Assembly (NCBI GenBank): GCA_964364175.1
Contig: CAYILR010000026.1
Span: 1 to 58,173 of the forward strand
DNA length: 58,173 nt
Origin: CAYILR01 sp964364175
Lineage (GTDB): Bacteria > Bdellovibrionota > UBA1018
Direction of reading: 5' to 3'
The notes beneath the pieces were generated by a model. It did not search any database, had not been told where the DNA came from, and worked only from the letters and a program-made list of their open reading frames with translations. Each line of letters begins with the position of its first letter. Position 1 is the stretch's first letter. Positions 7,936 through 15,084 of the stretch are shown here, one piece after another. A program made the position numbers and the translations under genes.

Positions 7936-8350
7936 AGTAGACATGCTTGTTGATTTCTATAATAGAGATGACTTCTTCGTCCCCCTCTTTCGTGATTTTG
8001 TAAAACAATCGATACCCGTCGTTAAGCCGGACCGATCTTTGTCCCGCGCGCGCAGCTCCATGGAGGGGTTCGTCATGGAATCCGGGGATTTTTCGCACTT
8101 CAGCGATTCCTTGTTCGTGAACTTTTTTTCTCCATTCATTGAACTTATTGACTATGTGGTTTGGAAGTTTTTTGAGCTGTTTTGCTCCCTGCTTGGAAAG
8201 ATCGGTTCTTGAAAGGACTTGTGCCGCGGTTTGCCCTGGGATTTTGCAGGCATCCTGCATAGGCACTGCGAATGCAGGAGGTTGGCAAAACACTAGAAGG
8301 CAAAAAAATTTCAATGAAATCTGTTGAATTCCGATTCGCATCCTTTTCAT
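7934..8350 (-). CDS. Exported protein with RelE/ParE-type toxin fold
   Basis: The 138-residue product has an N-terminal hydrophobic segment (ISLKFFCLLVFCQPPAFA) typical of a Sec signal peptide. Its C-terminal 90 residues match the RelE/ParE toxin pattern: helices around KQGAKQLKKLPNHIVNKFNEW, then the strands GQRSVRLNDGYRLFYKI and ISIIEINKHVY. RelE-family toxins normally act in the cytoplasm on mRNA or gyrase and have no signal peptide, so the combination is odd. No antitoxin gene is adjacent. It may be a secreted effector or a recruited fold with another role. Assignment of the fold is by motif pattern only. Confidence 0.6.
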   Translation of the reverse strand: MKRMRIGIQQISLKFFCLLVFCQPPAFAVPMQDACKIPGQTAAQVLSRTDLSKQGAKQLKKLPNHIVNKFNEWRKKVHEQGIAEVRKIPGFHDEPLHGAARAGQRSVRLNDGYRLFYKITKEGDEEVISIIEINKHVY

Positions 8351-8464
8351 AGTTTTGCTGATTTTGTGGGCAAAGACAATGCCGGCTTCACAAAATTTTA
8401 AGTGTTAAGACCCTTGATTTGCAGCAAGATCGTGTCGATGAGCCAGACATAGGGGTATTTGTGT

Positions 8465-9064
8465 ATGAATTCATTCCGTATCAATAAAATCATGGTTCTT
8501 TTAGGTTTCATCCTCATGGCTACAAGTGCCTGGGCTGAGGAGCAAAGACCGTTTCCTCCGAAGGAGTGTCCCTCCGAGATTCTTCAACACATTCATTTGA
8601 CCTCGGAGCCTGCAAAAAATACTGCGATGATTGCTGCTTTGATGGAATCCAACAATTTGGAGCTGAATGACTTAAAAGAAAAAGTGAAGCAGAAGAAGGC
8701 GCAGCGAAGACATCTGTCGGGATCTGTGAACGAGGTAGAAATCGCGGAGGTTGAAGCGGATTTGCAAACGCTCGATCACGATATCAAACAAGTCAAAGCG
8801 GAGCGGCTTTGTTATGAAAAACTCAGCCTTGCTCTGCAAGTCTGCCCTCTCTGTGTGAATATCGAGGCGGCTTGTCCTCAGTGCGCTATCGAAGCGGCCC
8901 GCAGAGATAGACGTCAAGTGAACAGTGAGGCCGGCACCCACAAGCAGCAGCCTCCCGCTCGTGTTGGCAAGTCGGTTGAGAACTCTCCCCAGAGAAGTTC
9001 GGGAGCCTCTTCTGCGGAGGACGGCCCGGCGAAACATAAAACTTTTCGGGAGTTGATCAAGTAG
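8465..9064 (+). CDS. Exported coiled-coil protein with CxxC motifs, function unknown
   Basis: The ATG at 8465 follows AGGGG by nine bases and begins a signal peptide (MNSFRINKIMVLL..., cleavage near SAWA-EE). The 199-residue product continues with a charged coiled coil at about residues 60-120 (NDLKEKVKQKKAQRR, EADLQTLDHDIKQVKAERL) and a cysteine cluster CPLCVNIEAACPQC near residue 125, which could bind metal or form disulfides. The last 60 residues are polar and low-complexity. It lies upstream of kynA with a 27-bp gap, but nothing links the functions. The family is not recognised. Confidence 0.65.
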   Translation: MNSFRINKIMVLLGFILMATSAWAEEQRPFPPKECPSEILQHIHLTSEPAKNTAMIAALMESNNLELNDLKEKVKQKKAQRRHLSGSVNEVEIAEVEADLQTLDHDIKQVKAERLCYEKLSLALQVCPLCVNIEAACPQCAIEAARRDRRQVNSEAGTHKQQPPARVGKSVENSPQRSSGASSAEDGPAKHKTFRELIK

Positions 9065-9067
9065 TGA

Positions 9068-9097
9068 TTTCATGCCTTAATCAAGGCATAGATGAAA
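9068..9097 (+). promoter_or_regulatory. Hairpin covering the kynA ribosome-binding site and start
   Basis: TTTCATGCCTT (9068-9078) can pair with AAGGCAT and, past an AG bulge, ATGAAA (9083-9097). The hairpin includes the AAGG that serves as Shine-Dalgarno and the kynA ATG at 9092, so it could limit translation. This is a structural reading only. Confidence 0.4.
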
Positions 9098-10171
9098 CCG
9101 GTCTATTATTCTGAATATCTCAGTCTGCCCAAACTTCTCGACGCGCAAACTCCACTCAGTCGTGAGAGCGGCAGCGAGTGCCACGACGAGATGCTTTTTA
9201 TCCTCGTTCATCAAGTCTATGAGCTTTGGTTCAAGCAAATTTTGCATGATTTACGTTCCATCGTGACGGAGTTTAAAAAAGATTCTTTGAGTGAATCGAC
9301 TCTTCCCTTGTTGGTTCAACGCCTGCAACGCGTGATCAAAATCCAAAACGTGATGATTCAGCAATTCGATATTCTCGAGACGATGACTCCGATGGATTTC
9401 CTGGAGTTTCGCGAATTACTGATGCCGGCGTCGGGTTTTCAGAGTCTGCAGTTTCGGGAGATTGAGATCCGTCTGGGGTTGAGCACGGATGATCGTGTTG
9501 AGGTGGATCGCAAGTTCTTCACAGGCCGATTGAATGACTCTGACCGCAAGGCCCTGGAATCAGTCGAGAAGGATCCGTCTTTGTTGCGGTTGGTGGAGCG
9601 ATGGCTGGAGCGGACGCCATTTACGGCTGATCGATCCTTTAATTTTTGGGATGAGTATCAAAAGGCAGTGTCTCAGATGCTGACCGAGGACGAAGCCACG
9701 ATTCGCGCCAATGTGGCCGCGCTTTCGTCGGATGAAATCAAGGCACAGTTGGAGAACCTTCAGCAAACTCGTGTTAATTTCGACAGTCTTTTTGATGCGA
9801 AGGCGCATGCGACTTTGGTCGGTGAAGGCAAACGAAAACTCTCTCAGAAGGCGATTCTCAATTCACTTTTCATTCTCTTGTATCGAGATGAGCCGATGCT
9901 CAGTTATCCGTTCGAGCTGATTACGGCATTGATGGACATTGATGAGAATTTCACGGCTTGGCGGCATCGGCATGCTCTCTTGGCGCATCGGATGCTGGGA
10001 ACGAAGATTGGGACGGGCGGATCTTCTGGGCATGTTTATCTCAAGCGGGCTGCAGAAAATAATCGCGTGTTCACGGATTTTTTCAATCTTTCAAGTTTCA
10101 TGATTCCCAGGTCAAAGCTGCCTGTTTTGCCTGCAGAGCTGAGAAAGCGGCTGGGATTTCCTGCGTCCTGA
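9092..10171 (+). CDS. kynA: Tryptophan 2,3-dioxygenase
   Basis: The 359-residue protein carries the family signature near its N-terminus (YSEYLSLPKLLDAQ, HDEMLFILVHQVYELWFKQIL) and the haem-ligand region near the C-terminus (WRHRHALLAHRMLGTKIGTGGSSG). The enzyme is a cytoplasmic haem protein that opens the indole ring of L-tryptophan with O2, giving N-formylkynurenine, the first step of the kynurenine pathway. It is longer than the about 280-residue enzymes of many proteobacteria, matching the larger type. The next gene, a kynureninase-like PLP enzyme, overlaps its end, so the pair probably forms a tryptophan-degrading unit. A formamidase gene is not seen nearby. Confidence 0.92.
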   Translation: MKPVYYSEYLSLPKLLDAQTPLSRESGSECHDEMLFILVHQVYELWFKQILHDLRSIVTEFKKDSLSESTLPLLVQRLQRVIKIQNVMIQQFDILETMTPMDFLEFRELLMPASGFQSLQFREIEIRLGLSTDDRVEVDRKFFTGRLNDSDRKALESVEKDPSLLRLVERWLERTPFTADRSFNFWDEYQKAVSQMLTEDEATIRANVAALSSDEIKAQLENLQQTRVNFDSLFDAKAHATLVGEGKRKLSQKAILNSLFILLYRDEPMLSYPFELITALMDIDENFTAWRHRHALLAHRMLGTKIGTGGSSGHVYLKRAAENNRVFTDFFNLSSFMIPRSKLPVLPAELRKRLGFPAS

Positions 10172-11330
10172 TCTCTATTCCCGATTTCTGAAGCAGAACG
10201 AAGGCAAACAGCATTTTGCCAGTCACAGCCACCACTATTGGCCCGATGTAACCCGTGATGCAATGTTGCAGTACTGGGACGATTCGTGTCGATTGACGGA
10301 TGAAAAGTGGAAGTATTTTTTCAGCGAGAAAATTCCGCAAGCGCAGTGCTTGATTGCGGGGATTTTGGGTTTGTCGGCGCCTGAGAGAATTACGTTTGCT
10401 CCCAATACTCACGAGTTGGCCTATCGATTGCTGTCGTGTTTGCCGCGAGATCGAGAGTTGCAGATTTTGACGACGGATTCGGAGTTTCATAGTTGGGATC
10501 GCCAGCTGAGTCGTATTGCTGAGGATGGGCGGGTGCGGTTCCTGCGAGTTCCGAGCGAGCCTTTTGAGAGTTTCGAGGAGCGCTTTGCGGAGGCGGCACG
10601 ATCCCAGAAGTGGGATGTGATTTATTTCAGCCAGGTCTTTTTTAATTCAGGAGTGTGTGTTCGGGATTTGACTCAGTTGGTTGACGCGGCGGGCATCAAA
10701 AAGGTGCCTGACACCATTTTGATAGTCGACGGATACCATGGCTTCATGGCGGTTCCGACGGACCTGCGCGCGCTGGAGGGGCGGATTTTTTATCTGGCCG
10801 GAGCATACAAATACGCGCAGGCGGGCGAGGGTTGCTGCTTCATGGTTTCTCCGAAGACGGATCTGCGGCCCGAGTACACGGGGTGGTTCGCCGAGGCGGC
10901 TCATCTGGAAAACCGCGCGCAACGAGTGACCTATCCCGATGATGGGATGCGCTTTGCGGGTGCGACGATGGATTTCAGTGGATTGTACCGATTGATTTCG
11001 GTGCTGGAGCTTTTTGAGCGGGAGAAAATCACGGTGCCTGTGATTCACCGATATGTGCAGGAATTGCAGTCGAAGTTTTTGCAGCAAATCGATTCGTATC
11101 AACATCCTGTGTTGAATCGCAAGAATCTGATTTTCCGAGATTTGAAGAACCACGGACATTTTCTGACGTTTCGCTGCCCGGATGCCAACGTGGCTCAGGA
11201 GCTCGGAGGTTTTCTGCGGAGTCACGGCATTCTGACTGATTCTCGCGGGGACCGATTGCGATTCGGATTTGGGCTTTACCACGATCCTGCGAACTACGAT
11301 TTGAGTTGTCTGGCTAAGCCACGTCCTTGA
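10161..11330 (+). CDS. Kynureninase-like PLP-dependent enzyme (aminotransferase class V fold)
   Basis: The fold-type I pattern is clear: VDGYHGFMAVP with the PLP-binding aspartate near residue 193 and the Schiff-base lysine in LAGAYKYAQAGEG. Kynureninases cleave kynurenine to anthranilate and alanine, which fits the overlap with kynA. The first ATG is at 10263, but the frame is open back to 10143 and encodes conserved-looking sequence (PDLYSRFLKQNEGKQHFASHS, then HHYWPDVTRD) that resembles the family N-terminus. No ATG, GTG or TTG exists there, so I place the start at CTG 10161-10163, six bases after GGGA. A frameshift in the assembly or translational coupling with kynA are alternatives. Confidence 0.7.
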   Translation: MRPDLYSRFLKQNEGKQHFASHSHHYWPDVTRDAMLQYWDDSCRLTDEKWKYFFSEKIPQAQCLIAGILGLSAPERITFAPNTHELAYRLLSCLPRDRELQILTTDSEFHSWDRQLSRIAEDGRVRFLRVPSEPFESFEERFAEAARSQKWDVIYFSQVFFNSGVCVRDLTQLVDAAGIKKVPDTILIVDGYHGFMAVPTDLRALEGRIFYLAGAYKYAQAGEGCCFMVSPKTDLRPEYTGWFAEAAHLENRAQRVTYPDDGMRFAGATMDFSGLYRLISVLELFEREKITVPVIHRYVQELQSKFLQQIDSYQHPVLNRKNLIFRDLKNHGHFLTFRCPDANVAQELGGFLRSHGILTDSRGDRLRFGFGLYHDPANYDLSCLAKPRP

Positions 11331-12318
11331 GTTTTTGGATATCAAGCTCTCCCAAATGACGCGCATGAGGTTGAATGACAGATTTGATCAGCAGAGGGCC
11401 GATCAGTGAAACCAGGCTCAGTCCTACTGCTTGAGAAATTCCAAAGCAGAAGACGCAACCGCTGAGCGCCGGAGTCAGGGCTTGCAACCACTCGTCACGA
11501 ATCGCCGCGGTTTTGGGTTCTTGTGTTTGTGCTGCGCGGAGCAAAAGGTAATCGACCAAAATCCGGCTCACTCGAAAACAGTATTGCCCGACGCCCAGAG
11601 CAAATGAACAAATCAAAAGGTACTCAGCGCAGACATGAAGCTGAACGAGCGACACGGCCAAGTACCCGATGGACGCAGCGAAGGCCGGAAAAACGCAGAG
11701 ACAAACTGGCAATCGACGAATCGCGGATCGCCCCCAGTCAATCGCTTGAATGAATCCGAGCGAAATCAAAGTCAGCGCGAGACAGATCGTCCAGAGTGTT
11801 TGTGAAATGGAGTGAGGGTGGATTTCCGCCGCCCAAATCGGGATGGCTGTCATAAAAAGTGTGTAAGAAAGCTGAGTGGCGAATCGATAGAATCCGGCAG
11901 GGAGCGAATTCTTGTGCGCGGGAGGAAGGGTGGCGGTGGGAGAGTTTTTTGAATTCTTTAAGTTCGTATATCCACAAGCGAGCGCCAGTGCGAGCACGGG
12001 CAAGAGGATCGTGGCGCTGATTGCCGGAGTGCGGGTAAGCAGCACGGCGATCCCCGTGGCCAAGGGCAGGGTCATTAGACGAATCCAGGTCCGGCGGATC
12101 TCGTCGGCACTCAAATCAAGATTCAGGAGCCGAACACGCCCAGAATCCAGAAGTTTTGCGCGCACAGCAATGAGGTAGAGCAGCATGACGAAACTGGCGG
12201 CCTTGGCGCTGGGATCGATTTGAAGTGAAACTGCGCAGCAAAGCATCAAAGCCAAGGCTGTAGTGAAAGGGGAGATGAAGGAGGAGATGAAAATTGAGAT
12301 ATTTTTTTGGCGGTTCAT
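11314..12318 (-). CDS. Polytopic membrane protein of unknown function
   Basis: The 334-residue product has about eight or nine hydrophobic helices (for example FTTALALMLCCAVSL, ATGIAVLL, ILLPVLALALACGY, LSLVSLIGPLLI) and no signature that I recognise. A UbiA-like prenyltransferase was considered, but the Asp-rich motifs are absent. Its last 17 bases overlap the end of the kynureninase-like gene on the other strand, so the genes converge with no room for a terminator. A 123-bp region divides its start from addB, which is transcribed away from it. Confidence 0.55.
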   Translation of the reverse strand: MNRQKNISIFISSFISPFTTALALMLCCAVSLQIDPSAKAASFVMLLYLIAVRAKLLDSGRVRLLNLDLSADEIRRTWIRLMTLPLATGIAVLLTRTPAISATILLPVLALALACGYTNLKNSKNSPTATLPPAHKNSLPAGFYRFATQLSYTLFMTAIPIWAAEIHPHSISQTLWTICLALTLISLGFIQAIDWGRSAIRRLPVCLCVFPAFAASIGYLAVSLVQLHVCAEYLLICSFALGVGQYCFRVSRILVDYLLLRAAQTQEPKTAAIRDEWLQALTPALSGCVFCFGISQAVGLSLVSLIGPLLIKSVIQPHARHLGELDIQKLKDVA

Positions 12319-12384
12319 ATGCTTAAGTTAAAGCAAGAGGGATGCCGGTCGACCGACCGGAAAAAGTCAATAAATTCAATGTGT

Positions 12385-12401
12385 TGTTTTAAATTAAAAC
12401 A
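12385..12401. promoter_or_regulatory. Palindrome upstream of addB, possible operator
   Basis: TGTTTTAA-A-TTAAAACA is a perfect 8-bp inverted repeat about 40 bases before the addB start, in the divergent region shared with the membrane protein gene. Its position suits an operator; no regulator can be named. Confidence 0.35.
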
Positions 12402-12441
12402 GTTTAATAATGGGTTTTGCCTACACTTCAGATGAGGGGAA

Positions 12442-15084
12442 ATGCCAACAGTTTTTGAATCACTGGGACTCAAGCCGGATGATTTAGAAGAAGCCCGAGG
12501 CTTGCGCCCTCGTCTGGGTTTTTGCGTGGGGGAGGGGTATTCGCGAGAGGAGCTGAAGGCCCAGCTTTTTGAGCGGGGAATTGCGTTCACGGATGCAGCG
12601 GTGTTTGCACCGGTGGGCCTGGCGAGGCGTTTTGTTTCTAAGGAACTCCGAGAGGTCCTGTCCCCCCTGTCGCGCCAAGAAGTGCTCCGGTTTTTGCTTT
12701 CCCGCCCAGCCATCACTCGGCGAATGCCCGAGATCCGCAGGCTCAAGCGCCAACAAGGATTCCTCCAGCGTCTGGACCGCGCGTTTCAATCGGGCCGGAT
12801 GACCTACGCGCACAAGGAAGAACTCGATGTTTTTGAGGAACGGCTCTTTGAACTCTGGGGAGATTCGGACCCCATGCGGATGGAGATCCGCGCCCTGGCA
12901 CGCGCGTACGAGGCGTGGATCGAGGCGCGAGGGTTGGCGGATGATCCGTTGATTTACAGGCGGGCGTTGGAATCCCTGGACTCGGGATATTTGACTCAGC
13001 CGCTGGTGCGCGCCACTTTTCCGGATCGGATTTTTGTTTTTTACACACATTCGATGGAAAGTTTGGAACGAGCCTTCTGGCAGGCACTGGCACGGGAAAT
13101 CAAGATTGAGTGGGTGAGTCCGAGTCTTGTTTCTGCCGAAGTGGATGAGCAACAGGCAGTTCAAAAAAGAACGAAGTGGGAACAGTGGCACACCCTAGAC
13201 GACGCAGTCGAAAAACTGCTGGACGAAATTGATCCCCAGCAAGACGTGATCCTGATGCCCGACGACCCGCCGGTCAGGCGAGTTTTGCAAAGAGCGGTGA
13301 AAGAGCGTGGAATGTGGCTCGAGGATCCGCGCGACCCGACTGTTCTGCGGACGGGCGAGGCTTACAAGCGCGCCACGCTGATGTTGAAGCTGGTTGCAGG
13401 GGATTTTTCGCGCGAGGATGTGGTGGCTTGGTTTCGGAATGGTGAGGTGACTCGCCTGGTTCATGAGTTTGGAATTCGCCAAGGCCTGGAATCCTACCGA
13501 AACAGCAAGCTCGACAGTGTTTACACAGAATTAAAAAAATTAAAGTCTCAGCTTGGGAAAAAGGGAAAGGCTGCAGAAGTCGCCGATGCTCACCTTCTGT
13601 TGATCTCGCAGCTCAAAGGCCTCAGTACTTTGGAGCAAGAGTTCTTCTCGGCGACGTGGAAGCTCTATCTGACAGACCTCGAACACATTCAGCAAAACGA
13701 TCTCTCGGCACCAGCGCGCTATTGGATCGATGGTTTCCTTAGACGATTGCAAGACACTTCTCCGCCAGTCGAGCGTCTCAAACCCGAGTGGGGTTTGCGC
13801 ATCTATCGATTGACACAGCAGCCGCTGAAACCTTGGAAGCGTGCGTGGATTTTTGGGATGCCATCGGGTTGGTTGTCGCAGGATTCGGTGCGAGGGGATT
13901 ACTGGTTTTCTGCTCGGGATCGAGAGATTCTGAGCGCGGAGTTCGAGGTCCTCGGAAGCGCGCGCGAGCGCGAGCAGCGGGTGGCGGGATTGCGCAAGTG
14001 GTGCGCGGAATCCGAGCAAGTGACTTTTTTATCTGCTGAGTATGGAGAAAATGGCAGCGAGCTCGAAACGATCGCAGCAGATCTGCGCGCTCTGGGTTGG
14101 AGCAATCCCGAAGCGATCCGCCAGGGGGGGCATGCGCGTTGGTTGCAGAGTTTTTCTGCGCTTCGTCCGGTTCATCCGTCCATCGTCCGGCTTCCTCCTG
14201 CGACGACGGGGCCATCGGCACTTGGGGCAATTCATGCGACGGGGCTGGATCGCTACAGCCGTTGCGCATTTCAAGAGTTGGTGATGGGGCGTTGGAGGAT
14301 TCGAGACGGACGCGAAGCCGAGGTGGATCTATGGTCCAACGAGCGCGGAACGATTCTGCACGAGGCGGTTCGGTTGTTGTTGGCAAGCGATCTGAGCATG
14401 AGCGTGGATGAGGCGATTCAGAGCGCATGGGGAGATCGTCCGATCAAAGGATGGATTCGCAATCCGCGGCTCAAGGTTTTTCAACAACGGAAAATGAAAA
14501 AAATCCTGTTGGCTTTCCTGGATGCAGAGAAAATCTACCGTGAACGTTCTGGATGTCGTGTGAGAAGTTTGGAAGGCCCTCCGTTGGAGCTGAACGAAGA
14601 GGGAATTCGGATCTACGGAATTCCGGATCGGATCGATGAGCACGCAGATGGGCTTTGGATCATTGACTTCAAAACCGAAGCCACGCTTCCGCACGGTGAC
14701 GAGATGGTGAATCAGGGCTATCGACTGCAGTTGGCGGTTTATGCACTGGCAGCGCAAAAACAGCTCAAACGCCAAGTGCTGGGCGCGCAGTTCGTGCAGT
14801 TGAATGACAAGGCCACGCGAATTCCGGGAATTATACCAAAAAAATATAATGGAAAAACTCCTGGATCGATTACGCAAACCACGTCGAAGCGAAGCGTCCT
14901 CGAAATGGATCCCCAGCAAATCTGGGATCTTTGTCACACACAGGTGATGCAACATGCACGTGCGTACATGAAGGGCGAATTTTCTCCGAAACCGAAGAAT
15001 GTCAAGGAGTGTACGAAGTGCTCGTCCAAGGATCTTTGCGGGCGGCGACGTTTGGTGGACGAGGAAGAGAGTGATTCTGAATGA
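12442..15084 (+). CDS. addB: AddB-like subunit of a RecBCD/AddAB-type helicase-nuclease
   Basis: The 880-residue protein ends in a PD-(D/E)XK nuclease domain: IPDRIDEHADGLWIIDFKTEA supplies the catalytic D...DxK, followed by QLAVYAL. A cysteine in RYSRCAF near residue 608 and three in CTKCSSKDLC near the C-terminus make the Cas4/AddB-type 4Fe-4S arrangement. The long N-terminal region has no Walker A motif, as in AddB, where the helicase fold is inactive. With AddA it should resect double-strand breaks for RecA. The start is ATG at 12442, with GAGG four bases upstream (short spacing). It overlaps addA by ATGA at 15081-15084. Sequence similarity to characterised AddB was judged only by motifs. 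Confidence 0.75.
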   Translation: MPTVFESLGLKPDDLEEARGLRPRLGFCVGEGYSREELKAQLFERGIAFTDAAVFAPVGLARRFVSKELREVLSPLSRQEVLRFLLSRPAITRRMPEIRRLKRQQGFLQRLDRAFQSGRMTYAHKEELDVFEERLFELWGDSDPMRMEIRALARAYEAWIEARGLADDPLIYRRALESLDSGYLTQPLVRATFPDRIFVFYTHSMESLERAFWQALAREIKIEWVSPSLVSAEVDEQQAVQKRTKWEQWHTLDDAVEKLLDEIDPQQDVILMPDDPPVRRVLQRAVKERGMWLEDPRDPTVLRTGEAYKRATLMLKLVAGDFSREDVVAWFRNGEVTRLVHEFGIRQGLESYRNSKLDSVYTELKKLKSQLGKKGKAAEVADAHLLLISQLKGLSTLEQEFFSATWKLYLTDLEHIQQNDLSAPARYWIDGFLRRLQDTSPPVERLKPEWGLRIYRLTQQPLKPWKRAWIFGMPSGWLSQDSVRGDYWFSARDREILSAEFEVLGSAREREQRVAGLRKWCAESEQVTFLSAEYGENGSELETIAADLRALGWSNPEAIRQGGHARWLQSFSALRPVHPSIVRLPPATTGPSALGAIHATGLDRYSRCAFQELVMGRWRIRDGREAEVDLWSNERGTILHEAVRLLLASDLSMSVDEAIQSAWGDRPIKGWIRNPRLKVFQQRKMKKILLAFLDAEKIYRERSGCRVRSLEGPPLELNEEGIRIYGIPDRIDEHADGLWIIDFKTEATLPHGDEMVNQGYRLQLAVYALAAQKQLKRQVLGAQFVQLNDKATRIPGIIPKKYNGKTPGSITQTTSKRSVLEMDPQQIWDLCHTQVMQHARAYMKGEFSPKPKNVKECTKCSSKDLCGRRRLVDEEESDSE

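Noticed and set aside
13778..14428. Long antisense frames within addB
   Set aside because: Arg/Pro/Ser-rich shadow translations of a GC-rich gene with clear domains on the other strand.
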